From Isosphaeraceae bacterium (lineage in GTDB: Bacteria > Planctomycetota > Planctomycetia > Isosphaerales > Isosphaeraceae): a stretch of 64,000 nt of DNA. Location: positions 1-64,000 of the forward strand of contig JAJPJC010000540.1 in the NCBI GenBank assembly GCA_021324445.1, read 5' to 3'. A program made the translations under genes and the position numbers. The notes under the pieces were generated by a model. It did not search any database. It was not told the origin of the DNA and was given only the letters and a program-made list of their open reading frames with translations. Below are positions 1-8,309 of the stretch, in pieces. Numbering within the stretch: position 1 is the stretch's first letter; every line of letters starts with the position of its first letter.

Positions 1-248
1 GCGACCTGGCGGAACCAGAGCGTCCGGGCCAACCCGGTGTCATGGTAGGAGTGGGGCTCGAGGTCGACCAGGTAGGGTTCGGGGCCGTCGACCCGGAGCA
101 CCTTGTCGGCGGAGGCGGTCAAGGTGGTGATGTCCGAGTCGATGACCGTGACCGGCCCGTGCGGGCCGTCCGCGAAGCGTTGCACGCAGGCGGCGGGATC
201 CTCCCAGACCAGTTCTTTGGCCGAGACGTCGAGGCGGTTGGAAGCCAT
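1..248 (-). CDS. Rpn/YhgA-like (PD-(D/E)XK-type) family protein, N-terminal part
   Basis: The gene runs off the left edge, so only about 82 N-terminal residues are visible, starting at the ATG at 248. The text begins MASNRLDVSAKELVWEDP and continues through VTVIDSD to a segment rich in LVDLEPHSYHD and TLWFRQV. This resembles the N-terminus of planctomycete proteins related to the Rpn / YhgA-like putative transposase-nuclease group, where an acidic residue in the YLV(D/N)(L/I)E region belongs to the nuclease core. Family assignment is from memory of the pattern, and the catalytic lysine region is outside the window, so function remains tentative. It lies 130 bases downstream of the HigA-like gene on the same strand. 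Confidence 0.5.
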   Translation of the reverse strand, partial: MASNRLDVSAKELVWEDPAACVQRFADGPHGPVTVIDSDITTLTASADKVLRVDGPEPYLVDLEPHSYHDTGLARTLWFRQV

Positions 249-377
249 GAGAACACTCGATTTCTCTTCAGGTCCGAACGCCGACAGGCCACTGGCTCCG
301 GCCCGACCCCTCGCGTGCCGCGACCCCTCGAGCGCCCGGAACGGTCCGACTCGCCACGATCACTTCACGTCTGGGAA

Positions 378-773
378 TCAGGATCGGCTTGTCCGACGAA
401 CCGCCCCAGTCGGCTTGCCAACGCTCGACGTGATCATAGGACCCGACATCCCAGCGACTTCCAACAGGCCGGACGGATTATGGCGAAACACCTGGATCAG
501 CCTCAAGGCCGCCTGCGACGGCTTGCGCTGGCCCTGTTCCCAGCTCTGGATGGTCTTGGTCGAGACGTTGAGCAGCCGGGCGAACCCGGCTTGGGACATG
601 CCGCCCGCGAGTTGGAGCTCGGCCAGTTCCTCCGCTCCGACCTCCGGCGGCGGGTCCGGCAGTTCGAGGGTGGTGGTCTTCAAGGTGATCTCGCCCTTCG
701 CGTGGCGGATCGCTTCTTCCAGGCCCTTGCGGATCCGTTCCGCAACTGGGAGCCGCTTCCGCTGGTCCTTCAT
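378..773 (-). CDS. HigA-like XRE-family antitoxin/transcriptional regulator (orphan)
   Basis: A 131-residue protein with a Cro/C1-type helix-turn-helix in its middle: residues about 58-95 contain MSQAGFARLLNVSTKTIQSW followed by EQGQRKPSQAALRLI, the usual arrangement in HigA2/MqsA-like antitoxins that bind their own promoter. The N-terminal half (KRLPVAERIRKGLEEAIRHAKGE) matches the short helical arm seen in such antitoxins. A HigB/RelE toxin would normally sit immediately upstream, but only 16 bases separate this gene from the stop of the kinase reading frame, and nothing toxin-like follows. The last 25 or so residues look unrelated to the family. It is probably a solitary antitoxin or a freestanding regulator. 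Confidence 0.7.
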   Translation of the reverse strand: MKDQRKRLPVAERIRKGLEEAIRHAKGEITLKTTTLELPDPPPEVGAEELAELQLAGGMSQAGFARLLNVSTKTIQSWEQGQRKPSQAALRLIQVFRHNPSGLLEVAGMSGPMITSSVGKPTGAVRRTSRS

Positions 774-789
774 CTTGATTCACGCCTCC

Positions 790-2046
790 CTAGCTCGCTG
801 AGACTGTTCTTTGAGAATCCGGACGAGTTGCCGATGTCGGCTCGGCAGGCGAACCGCCGGCGGCATCCGCCGGCGAATCGATCTCGGGCAGGCCCTCGAA
901 CAAGACCGCGCCGTCGGGGTCGGTTACCTTGATCCTGCGAAAGCGCACCTGTGCGCGCCAGGACCCGAGTCCGATCCAGCCGTGATCGAGAGTCGGGTGC
1001 GAGTCCTGGAACATGAGATTATTACCAAAGTAACATTTGACCGATTTACCACGCACCTCGATCTTGACCGGGTACCATCTGCCGTCCTGGAGTTCGTCCT
1101 TATTCCATACCCAGTTATTCTTCCTTTTGTCCCAATCCCTTGACCATCTGCCGTCGACGACCGAAGCGATCTCGTGAGCACCGTTGTAGCCGCTATACAG
1201 GCATCTTGTCTTGTGGTTCAAGTGGTGGAAGAGGATGGTGAACCTCTGGCCCTGCCCCTCGGTGTGTCTGGTATCTTTCTTCACCTCCAAGGATAGGTCA
1301 TAATGTGACCAATTCCGGTCGCCAAACACGAGTTCAGCGTTCCTTGCCAGGCTCGTCTGGACCAGGTCACCGCCCTGTCTCGTCCATGTGCCACGGATCA
1401 CCTGCGCCTGCCTCTCCTCCGGGGAACGCAAGACAACCTGGCGCAGGGCACCGATTCCCAAGCCGCCGGTTCCCCTAGCCTCGGCGAGACGTTCCAGACG
1501 GACTCGGACCTGCTCCACGCCGTCCGCCTTGAGGGTCAAGACCTCGGAGAACGTCCTGAACCCATCGGACCTGACTTCAACCTGGTGTTGACCCGGAACG
1601 CGTCGGATCTCCACGGGCTCAGTCACTCCCGGCCAGCGGAAGGCGACCTTTTCGCCATCGATGAAGATTTCGGAATCCTTCGGGACGCCCTCCAGCACGA
1701 GCACACCGTCCGGCGTCTTGAGCCTCAACACGACGCCGAGCCACGCGCCCAAGAAGCTGAGCACCAACACCCCAGCGGCCACCGCTGGCCGCACCCCGGG
1801 CGATCGTCGCCTCACGAGGACGGCCGGCGCCACGTCGGGAACCGGGTCCTTCTCACGAACGCCGATCGGGCTTTCCCACGCCAGCCCGGCCCGGCTCGAC
1901 GCCACCGTCTCCGGCAGCGCGGTGGCTCGAACGGGCGTGCTCAAGGCCGATTGGATCGGCGTGTGGGCCACTTCGGCGGCGGTCTTCCCCACAGCCTCCG
2001 GCCGTGCGGGCAAAGACAGCTCCGGCTTCGATCCCATCGCCCCCAC
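790..2046 (-). CDS. C-terminal part of Ser/Thr kinase (membrane segment, PEGA-like, DUF1080/LamG-like sensor), out of frame
   Basis: This reading frame is the continuation of the kinase at 1853-3175 after a one-base shift. It carries a proline-rich juxtamembrane stretch, one transmembrane helix (AAGVLVLSFLGAWLGVVLRL), a PEGA-like beta domain (DSEIFIDGEKV, VPGQHQVEVRSDGF) and then about 190 residues resembling the 3-keto-disaccharide hydrolase/DUF1080 or LamG jelly-roll fold (WSHYDLSLEVK, DGRWYPVKIEVRGKSVKCYF, GWIGLGSWRAQVRFR). In related kinases this part lies outside the membrane and is thought to sense a ligand. The nominal ATG at 2046 is an internal methionine, not a natural start. Unless the shift is read through or is a sequence error, this half is not made as part of the kinase. 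Confidence 0.7.
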   Translation of the reverse strand: MGAMGSKPELSLPARPEAVGKTAAEVAHTPIQSALSTPVRATALPETVASSRAGLAWESPIGVREKDPVPDVAPAVLVRRRSPGVRPAVAAGVLVLSFLGAWLGVVLRLKTPDGVLVLEGVPKDSEIFIDGEKVAFRWPGVTEPVEIRRVPGQHQVEVRSDGFRTFSEVLTLKADGVEQVRVRLERLAEARGTGGLGIGALRQVVLRSPEERQAQVIRGTWTRQGGDLVQTSLARNAELVFGDRNWSHYDLSLEVKKDTRHTEGQGQRFTILFHHLNHKTRCLYSGYNGAHEIASVVDGRWSRDWDKRKNNWVWNKDELQDGRWYPVKIEVRGKSVKCYFGNNLMFQDSHPTLDHGWIGLGSWRAQVRFRRIKVTDPDGAVLFEGLPEIDSPADAAGGSPAEPTSATRPDSQRTVSAS

Positions 2047-3175
2047 GTTCCCCGCCTTGAAGAACGGCTTGAGCGCCTGAGCGACCTCGCCGGGGGGTCT
2101 GAAATCGCCTCTTCGGCTCCTTGGCCATCATCTTGGCGACCAGGGCGGCCAGCTCCACCGGCACCTCGGGCCGGACCAGGTTCAGCGGCCCGGCATCCAT
2201 CGAGAAGTGCGCCTGGTAGAGGTCCCAGAGGTTGTCGCCCCCGAAGGGCGGCCGACCGGCCAGGAGGTAGTAGAGCGTGCAGCCCAGGCTGTAGATGTCC
2301 GCCCGGATGTCGGCTGACTGGGCATCGCGGATCTGCTCGGGCGCGATGTAATCCGGCGTGCCCAGCATCTGGCCCTCGCGGGTCAGGCCCCCCTCGGCCT
2401 GGCCCTCGCTGGTCACCTTGGCCAAGCCGAAGTCCAGCACCTTCACGATTGCCTTCTTCCCCGCGCGGGCGAGCATGAGGTTGCTGGGCTTGATGTCGCG
2501 GTGGACCATGCCGTGCTCGTGCGCGTGCTGGAGGCCCAGCGCCGCCTGGTGCACGTAGCTGCACGCGTTGGCCACCGGCAGCGGTCCCTTGGCCTTGACC
2601 ATCTTGGCCAGGTCGAGGCCCTCGACGTACTCCATGGCCAGCACGAGGCTCTCGCCCAGCCGCAGCGCCGAGTAGGCGGTGACGATGTTGGTATGGTGCA
2701 GCTTGGCAGCCGAGCGGATCTCGCGGAGGAAGCGGTCGACGACCCCTTGGCGGGTGATGAGGTGGCTGCCGACGACCTTGAGCACCTCCTTGCGCCCCAT
2801 GAGCTGATTCTCCGCCAAGTAGACCACGCCCATGCCGCCGCGGCCCAGCTCGCGGAGGATTTCATAATCGGGATGGTCGGCCAGGCCCGGGGGCATCGTG
2901 CTGGCTGGGGGCGGGGCCTGGGCGCTGGGGCCGGCAGGCAGCATCGAGAGGCCGTCGGTCGAGGAGACGATCGGGGAGGGCGCCTCGGGCCGGGCCTGGA
3001 CATCGCGGAGCCGGCCCAGGAAGCTGTCGGAGGTCAGCTCGGCGACCCGGCGTCGGCAGGCCGGGCACGACTCCAGGTGCTGGTTGACCGCTTCGGCCGA
3101 GGCGTCGTCGAGTCGGCCCAGGCCATAGGACGAGAGGGTCTGGTCGGTCGGGTGGACGGCGTGAGAGGCGTTCAT
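1853..3175 (-). CDS. Serine/threonine protein kinase, N-terminal and catalytic part (frameshifted)
   Basis: The first 50 residues hold a zinc-finger-like motif (HLESCPACRRRV) common in planctomycete kinases and anti-sigma proteins. The catalytic domain follows: glycine loop GRGGMGVVYLAEN, ATP-binding Lys in KEVLKVV, catalytic loop HRDIKPSN, DFGLAK, and activation-segment end GTPDYIAPEQ. The domain is complete to about residue 355 (KEPKRRFQTP). From there the frame turns into Arg/Gly-rich nonsense, while the plausible continuation (GEVAQALKPFF...) is in the frame of 790-2046. A sixth G at 2092-2097 causes the shift; with five, one protein of about 790 residues would result. The role would be a transmembrane signalling kinase. 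A real mutation, a sequencing error and slippage are all possible. Confidence 0.85.
   Translation of the reverse strand: MNASHAVHPTDQTLSSYGLGRLDDASAEAVNQHLESCPACRRRVAELTSDSFLGRLRDVQARPEAPSPIVSSTDGLSMLPAGPSAQAPPPASTMPPGLADHPDYEILRELGRGGMGVVYLAENQLMGRKEVLKVVGSHLITRQGVVDRFLREIRSAAKLHHTNIVTAYSALRLGESLVLAMEYVEGLDLAKMVKAKGPLPVANACSYVHQAALGLQHAHEHGMVHRDIKPSNLMLARAGKKAIVKVLDFGLAKVTSEGQAEGGLTREGQMLGTPDYIAPEQIRDAQSADIRADIYSLGCTLYYLLAGRPPFGGDNLWDLYQAHFSMDAGPLNLVRPEVPVELAALVAKMMAKEPKRRFQTPRRGRSGAQAVLQGGERGGDGIEAGAVFARTAGGCGEDRRRSGPHADPIGLEHARSSHRAAGDGGVEPGRAGVGKPDRRS
2092..2097 (-). other. Frameshift site in kinase gene (run of six G on + strand)
   Basis: On the coding strand the run reads ACCCCCCGGCGAGG. 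Dropping one C restores the codons for Q-T-P-G-E-V-A-Q-A-L and joins the kinase domain to its membrane and sensor part in a single frame. The position falls exactly where the kinase domain ends and the juxtamembrane linker starts. Confidence 0.8.
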
Positions 3176-3727
3176 GGGATTGGTCTCCGGCTTCGAGCCC
3201 GAGTCGTCATCGATGGGTCAATCGCACACTATGCAGTTGAAAGGCGCCTCATTGCCAGGACCTGTCGCGAAAACGCGGATTTTTCTCACGAGCTCATCGA
3301 TCGGCTTGCGGCGCCGGCGGAGTCGTCAGCCGCAAGTGGTTCCCGAAGTGGGGGATCGGTCGAGCTTTCCCGTGCTCGCCTCGCGGTTGACGACTCGCTC
3401 CAAGGGGCTGGAGCGCCGCGCCCCAGCCGGCAGTCGGCCTGGCCCACGGTTCAGTCGCCGGGATGCTTCTTCACCATCGCCGCGCCGCAAGCTGAGTGCA
3501 ACAGGTTGTGATTAGATGCGTGCAAGGAGAAGACCAGCGCGCGATCTGTCCCGTCGGAGTCGATGACGGTGACGATTCGGACCGGCTGCCGCCGACGTTG
3601 CCGCAGCCTGGCGCGCGATCCCTGCCGTCGGAGTCGATTACAAAGGGCGTTTTCCAATCGGATGGCCCCCACGTCCAAGCGCTGCTTGGTTGGTTGACTC
3701 GGTTGTTCGCTTGAGATTGGTTCTGCC
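3176..3727. other. Intergenic region with a 31-base imperfect direct repeat
   Basis: This gap lies between the divergent kinase and pseudouridine synthase genes and should hold both promoters, though I see no convincing -35/-10 pair. It contains two copies of a 31-base sequence at 3537-3567 and 3611-3641 (74 bases apart) differing at about four positions. Read on the minus strand they encode VIDSDGTDRA and VIDSDGRDRA, which recalls the VTVIDSD segment of the Rpn-like gene at the start of the window, so it may be a worn gene fragment. The open frames here have no recognisable domain. Confidence 0.5.
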
Positions 3728-4375
3728 GTGGCCGCTCGCACCATCGCGCTGTTCAAGCCTTACGACGTCCTGAGCCAGTTCCGTGACGCCGGAGGTCGTC
3801 CCACGCTCGCGGCGTTCGTCGCGATTCCGGGGGTTTATCCGGTCGGCCGGCTCGATCGGGACAGCGAGGGATTGCTCCTCCTGACCGACGACGGCCGGTT
3901 GGCCCATCGCCTCACGGATCCCCGCTTCGAGCATCCCAAGACGTATCTCGTCCAGGTCGAGCGGATTCCCGATGCGGCGGCGCTGGAGTCGTTGCGCCGG
4001 GGCGTCGTCCTGAGCGACGGCCTGACCCGGCCGGCCGAGGTCGAGCTCCTGGGCCAGCCACCTGAGCTGCCGGAGCGCGCGGTGCCGATCCGGTTCCGCA
4101 AGACGGTGCCGACCGCCTGGCTGCGGCTGACGATCCGTGAGGGTCGCAACCGCCAGGTCCGGCGCATGACCGCCGCCGTCGGCCATCCCTGCTTGCGACT
4201 GGTCCGCGTCGCCATCGGCCCGATCGAGCTCGGCAGCCTCGCCCCAGGCCATTGGCGCGAGCTGACCGAGGCGGAAGCGATCGCCCTGAAGGCGATCCTC
4301 GACCAGCCGGCAGGCAGGTCCCGACGTCGACATCCTCGTCGCAATCCCAGACAACGCCAGCGGCCCCGATCTTGA
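3728..4375 (+). CDS. rluE: 23S rRNA pseudouridine synthase, RsuA/RluE family
   Basis: The 215-residue protein has the RsuA/RluB/E/F catalytic signature GRLDRDSEGLLLLTDDG near residue 40, in which the second Asp attacks the target uridine, plus KTYLVQVE, TIREGRNRQVRRM and VRVAIGPIELGSL typical of the family. It lacks the N-terminal S4 domain and starts ALFKPYDVLSQF, as RluE does; E. coli RluE (217 residues) modifies U2457 in 23S rRNA. The start is a GTG at 3728. The last 20 residues are Arg-rich and unlike the family. It converges with the ABC permease gene, whose stop is only 2 bases beyond its own. RluE is the closest match, but RsuA-family specificity is hard to predict. Confidence 0.85.
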   Translation: MAARTIALFKPYDVLSQFRDAGGRPTLAAFVAIPGVYPVGRLDRDSEGLLLLTDDGRLAHRLTDPRFEHPKTYLVQVERIPDAAALESLRRGVVLSDGLTRPAEVELLGQPPELPERAVPIRFRKTVPTAWLRLTIREGRNRQVRRMTAAVGHPCLRLVRVAIGPIELGSLAPGHWRELTEAEAIALKAILDQPAGRSRRRHPRRNPRQRQRPRS

Positions 4376-4377
4376 CC

Positions 4378-5169
4378 CTACTCCAGCCGGCCCAGGCCCT
4401 TGGCCCGGCTCCACTCGAACATCGTGCTGAAGAACAAGATCGACAGGGTGAGATAGAGAAGGTTCAGGCCGAAGCTGAGCCAGAGCGTCGCGAGCGGCAT
4501 CGGCGCGCCCCTGAGGATCTGTCGCATGCCCTCGAAGACATAGGTCATCGGCAGGGCCGAGGAGACCACCTGGGCCCAGCCCGGCAGGGCGCTGACCGGA
4601 TAGAACACGGCACTGAACGGAGCCAGCGCGAAGCCGACGATCCAGGCCAGGCCCTGGAGCCGCCGACCGAAATAGATGATCAGCGCCGAGGCCGTGAATC
4701 CCATGAACCAGCCCGACATCATCAGCGAAAACAAGAACGGCAGGAGCATCCAGCCGACCTCGAAGATGCTCAACCGATAGAGCAGCCACACGCCGCCAAT
4801 GCCCACGATCAACGTCAAGATATTCTTGAGCAGCCCCAGGGCGACCAGGCTGACCGACCACTCCCAGACATTCAGCGGAGTCGCGAAGAGGTTGCTCATG
4901 TTCTGGTTCCAGAACTCCTCCAGCAGGTTGACCGAGATCTCGTAATTGGCCCGCCAGACGACCTGCCAGAAGACGACGCCCGTGAGCACGATCAGCGCCA
5001 GGCGCGGGACCTCGCCGCCGGACGACTCGACCCATCGGGTCGTCAAGCCCCAGATGAGCAGGTCCACGACCGGCCAGTAGATCGCCTCCGCCCAGCTCTC
5101 AAGCGTGCGCGGGGCCAGGTAGAGATGCCGCAGGATCATGGCGGTGATTCGGCCCAGACTCAGCGTCAT
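4378..5169 (-). CDS. ABC-2 type transporter permease
   Basis: A 263-residue membrane protein with about six hydrophobic segments (e.g. LALIVLTGVVFWQVVWRAN, NILTLIVGIGGVWLLYRL, GFALAPFSAVFYPVSALPGW), the layout of ABC-2 permeases that form the membrane part of export systems. ALAPFSAVFYPVSALPGWAQ corresponds to the conserved ABC-2 signature region. An upstream extension of the open frame to 5418 overlaps the ATPase gene and has non-membrane, Arg/Ser-rich composition, so I chose the ATG at 5169 (MTLSLGRITAMILRHLY). This start lies one base after the stop of the ATPase gene, so the pair is one transcription unit. The substrate cannot be told from sequence; polysaccharide, lipid or drug export are all possible. 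Confidence 0.88.
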   Translation of the reverse strand: MTLSLGRITAMILRHLYLAPRTLESWAEAIYWPVVDLLIWGLTTRWVESSGGEVPRLALIVLTGVVFWQVVWRANYEISVNLLEEFWNQNMSNLFATPLNVWEWSVSLVALGLLKNILTLIVGIGGVWLLYRLSIFEVGWMLLPFLFSLMMSGWFMGFTASALIIYFGRRLQGLAWIVGFALAPFSAVFYPVSALPGWAQVVSSALPMTYVFEGMRQILRGAPMPLATLWLSFGLNLLYLTLSILFFSTMFEWSRAKGLGRLE

Positions 5170-5170
5170 C

Positions 5171-6157
5171 TCAGGATTCCTCCTCTCGAGCCGGCTGCCG
5201 CGTCCGCGCGCCCATGGCCGTGCCGGCCAGCTTGAGGAAGTAATCCTCGAGCGTCGGTTTGCGCAAGGTGATCTCGCGGTAACGGACGCCGGCCTGGGCG
5301 AGGCTGGCCAGGAAGTCGGCGAGGTGAGACTCGTCGATTTCGACCTCGACCGTGCCGTCGTCGCGCGCGCTGGCCAAGCCGGCAGCCTCGACGTGGCCCA
5401 GGAGCCGGTCGAGGCCATGGGTGACGCGGAGCCGCACCCGGGTCATCGCGGCCGACGCCGCCAGCTCCTCGGGGTGCCCGCTGGCGGCGATCCGGCCGCG
5501 GTCGAGGAAGATGACCCGGTCACAGAGCTGCGCCACCTCGTCCATATTGTGCGAGGTGAAGACAATCGAGACCCCCTCCTCATCGCGCTGGCTGCGGACG
5601 AAGGCGCGGACCTCGACGGCGATATCCGGATCGAGCGAGGCCGTCGGCTCGTCCAGCAGGGCCACCCGGGGCCGGGCCAGGAACGCCTTGGCCAGCATCA
5701 CCCGCGTCGCCTGGCCGGCCGAGAGACTCTCCATCGACCGCCGGCGCAGGTCCCAGACCCCGAATCGCTCCAGCAACTCCCGGATCCGGCTCGCCCGCTC
5801 GCCGGCCCGCAGGCCGTACAACCGGGCGAAAACGTCCAGGTTCTCGATGACCGTCAGCCGGCGGGGCAACCGCGAGTAGGCGCTGGCAAAACCCACCTGT
5901 GCGAGGATGGTGGCGCGGGCCGCCCGCAACGACTGGCCAAAGTAGGAGATCTCTCCCGAGGTCGGCCGCAACGTGCTCAAGAGCATCTGGATGGTCGTCG
6001 TCTTGCCGGCGCCATTGGGCCCCAGCAGGCCGAGGATCTCGCGCCGCCCCAACGCGAACGAGAGTCGATCGACGGCGGTCGTCGGCGGTCGCCCGGGATA
6101 GACCTTCGTCAGCTCACTCACCACCAGCACGGGATCGCGAATGAGGGAAGAGTTCAC
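5171..6157 (-). CDS. ABC transporter ATP-binding protein
   Basis: This is the nucleotide-binding subunit for the permease at 4378-5169. It shows Walker A GPNGAGKTTT, a Q-loop region, signature LSAGQ, Walker B VALLDEPTASLDPD and H-loop TSHNMDEV; the C-terminal 90 residues form a small regulatory region typical of the DrrA/NatA-like class. The open frame extends upstream to a TTG at 6199, but that codon lies inside the palindromic repeat array, so I prefer the GTG at 6157 (VNSSLIRDPVLVVSELTKVYPG); a GTG a few codons further in is also possible. The gene begins just downstream of the repeats and is followed by the permease after one base, so both subunits are made together. Confidence 0.9.
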   Translation of the reverse strand: MNSSLIRDPVLVVSELTKVYPGRPPTTAVDRLSFALGRREILGLLGPNGAGKTTTIQMLLSTLRPTSGEISYFGQSLRAARATILAQVGFASAYSRLPRRLTVIENLDVFARLYGLRAGERASRIRELLERFGVWDLRRRSMESLSAGQATRVMLAKAFLARPRVALLDEPTASLDPDIAVEVRAFVRSQRDEEGVSIVFTSHNMDEVAQLCDRVIFLDRGRIAASGHPEELAASAAMTRVRLRVTHGLDRLLGHVEAAGLASARDDGTVEVEIDESHLADFLASLAQAGVRYREITLRKPTLEDYFLKLAGTAMGARTRQPAREEES

Positions 6158-6188
6158 CTGGGAGAACACCTGAAAGTGGCCCGTGTCG

Positions 6189-6309
6189 GTCAGGCTCAAG
6201 CCTGACCTACGGGGGTCAGTGTCAGGCTCAAGCCTGACCTACGGGGGTCAGTGTCAGGCTCAAGCCTGACCTACGGCGGTCAGTGTCAGGCTCAAGCCTG
6301 ACCTACGAG
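6189..6309. repeat. Four tandem copies of a 32-base palindromic repeat
   Basis: Copies start at 6189, 6221, 6253 and 6285; the last is cut short. Each contains GTCAGGCT-ca-AGCCTGAC, an 8-base inverted repeat able to form a tight hairpin, followed by CTACGGGGG or CTACGGCGG. The same core occurs at 31628-31677 and, in variant form, at 39610-39658. The array sits between two minus-strand genes, directly before the ABC ATPase gene. There are no unique spacers, so it is not a CRISPR. It looks like a small dispersed palindromic element that has multiplied locally. Confidence 0.9.
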
Positions 6310-6338
6310 AACGGCGTTCCCCAATGCCCGATCCCCCT

Positions 6339-8309
6339 TCAGACAATCCCGGCGGCGGTCGGGTTCGCCCCGGCCGGTGGACCCTCCGGCTGCGACCAAT
6401 CGTGCACGGGACGGTTCGTCGCCACCGAGGAGTCAGCGGGCGCCGTGGCCGGGAGATCGAGCTGGGACGCCGGATTCGGATCATGGCCTTCGGCCAGATG
6501 CACCAGCTCGGCGAAGATCCCGCCGCGCTGGACCAGCTCGGCGTAGGTGCCGATCTCGGCGATCCGGCCCTCGTCGAAGACGAGGATGCGGTCGGCCTTG
6601 CGCAGGGTGGTCAGACGGTGAGCGACCAGGATGACGGTGCGGTCGGCGCGGGCGGCGTCGATGGCATTCTGCACCCGTCGCTCACTCTGGTTATCCAGCG
6701 CGGAGGTCCCCTCGTCGAGGATCAGGATCGGCGGGTTCTTGAGGAAGATCCGGGCCAGGGCAATCCGCTGTCTCTGGCCTCCGGAGAGGTTCTGGCCCCG
6801 CTCGGCCACCGGAGCCTTGTATCCGCCCGGCATCTTCATGATCTCTTGATGGATGCACGCCAGCTTCGCGGCATGTCGGATTGACCTGGCGGTCGCTTGC
6901 GGGCAGCCATAGGCGATGTTCTGGGCGATGGTCCCCGCGAAGACAAACGGGTTCTGGCCGACATAACCGATCAGCTCGCCAATCGTCTGGCGGGAGATGC
7001 GCGCCAGGGGGACTCCGCCCAGGGTCGCCTGGCCCGCGCAGGGGTGGGCCAGCCGCATCAGGGTCCGGAGCCAGGTGGTCTTGCCGCCGCCGGTGCGGCC
7101 GGCCACGCCGATGGTCTCACCGTGGCGAACGGTGACCGTCAGGCCGTTGAGCGCGCGCCGCGACGGCCGGCCGGCGGTGGGGAACTCGACCTGGAGGTCC
7201 TCGGAGACGAACAGGGGCTCGCCCAGCACCAGCCGCGGCTGGCCCGGCTCGACGGTGCGGAACGACTGGTCCATCGGCACCGACAAGAGACCCAGCAGGT
7301 CGCCGACCCGCAGACTGCTCTCGTGGGCCTCGTCGAGGAAGCGGTGGATCTCGCTCAAGGGAGTCATGACGCTGAGGAACAACATGGAGAACATCATGAT
7401 CTCGCCGGACTCGAGCCGGCCCTGGGTGAAGAGGTAGACCGCGAAGCCGAGGACCAGGACGTGGAAGAACCCCTCGTTGATGGCCTTGCCGGAGCCGAAC
7501 AGCGACATCTCGAAGTGATGCCTCAACTCCTTGGCGCGACGGCGCTCGGCCGCCTGGGCGACGCGACGGACTTCCTGGCGGTGGGTATGCGCGGCCCGAA
7601 CGTAATCGATCCCGCCGAGTTGCTCGACCACGGTACCGTCCATGCGCTCGCGGGTGCGGAGCAGATCGATGCGCACCCCTTTCTGGGTGAGGATCTGCCA
7701 GAGCGTCAGGCCGAGTGAGACCGGGATCACCCCCATCATCGCCAGGCCGACCCTGGGATCCCGCCACAGCGCGGCCCCCAGGGCGAAGCCCCCCGTCAAC
7801 AGCGCGGGCACGAAATCGAGGAAGGCGATCCGCAGGAACCGCACCAGCCCCTCGACGCTGCGATTGATCCGCCCGTAGAGCCCGCCGATGCGGTCCTGCG
7901 CCAGGACGGTCAAGTCGACCTTCATCAAGTGGGCGACGACGCGCACATACGTGTCCTTATCGATGCGCGTACAGGTATTCTCGACCAGGTAGCGCCGCAG
8001 GACATTCATCGCCTCGCGGACCAAATAGACGCCGCCGATGAAGGCCAGCCAGCGCGCAGCGACCTGCATCAGCGCCTGCGGGCTCAAGTCGGGATGCTTC
8101 TTGGGATTGGCCGCGTCGATGAGCTGGCCCACACCCACCGCGACCGCGGTATTGGACACGCTGGCCAGGCTCATGATCAGCAGCGCCCCGCCCAGGGCCA
8201 GCCGGTGTCGCCAGGAGACCAGCCTCCAAACCTGGCGGCCTCGCTGAGCGATCAGGCAGAACTCCAGCGCGATCCCCCGCAGCCCCTCGAGCTTTCTCCG
8301 CCTTTTCAT
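6339..8309 (-). CDS. ABC exporter half-transporter (fused membrane and ATPase domains)
   Basis: The 656-residue protein has an N-terminal six-helix membrane domain of the ABC exporter type 1 fold (helices from about residue 35 to 320, e.g. LALGGALLIMSLASV, VGLAMMGVIPVSLGLTL) and a C-terminal ATPase domain: Walker A AGRTGGGKTTW, Q-loop YVGQNPF, signature NLSGGQRQRIALARI, Walker B PILILDEGTSALD and H-loop VAHRLTTL. Start ATG at 8309 follows AGAGG at good distance. Such proteins work as dimers exporting lipids, peptides or drugs; nothing here shows the cargo. It ends about 30 bases before the repeat array and is on the same strand as the next ABC genes, but the array argues against tight coupling. 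Confidence 0.92.
   Translation of the reverse strand: MKRRRKLEGLRGIALEFCLIAQRGRQVWRLVSWRHRLALGGALLIMSLASVSNTAVAVGVGQLIDAANPKKHPDLSPQALMQVAARWLAFIGGVYLVREAMNVLRRYLVENTCTRIDKDTYVRVVAHLMKVDLTVLAQDRIGGLYGRINRSVEGLVRFLRIAFLDFVPALLTGGFALGAALWRDPRVGLAMMGVIPVSLGLTLWQILTQKGVRIDLLRTRERMDGTVVEQLGGIDYVRAAHTHRQEVRRVAQAAERRRAKELRHHFEMSLFGSGKAINEGFFHVLVLGFAVYLFTQGRLESGEIMMFSMLFLSVMTPLSEIHRFLDEAHESSLRVGDLLGLLSVPMDQSFRTVEPGQPRLVLGEPLFVSEDLQVEFPTAGRPSRRALNGLTVTVRHGETIGVAGRTGGGKTTWLRTLMRLAHPCAGQATLGGVPLARISRQTIGELIGYVGQNPFVFAGTIAQNIAYGCPQATARSIRHAAKLACIHQEIMKMPGGYKAPVAERGQNLSGGQRQRIALARIFLKNPPILILDEGTSALDNQSERRVQNAIDAARADRTVILVAHRLTTLRKADRILVFDEGRIAEIGTYAELVQRGGIFAELVHLAEGHDPNPASQLDLPATAPADSSVATNRPVHDWSQPEGPPAGANPTAAGIV

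Noticed and set aside
6189-6309. CRISPR array
   Set aside because: Repeats are contiguous 32-base units without unique spacers, and no cas genes are present.
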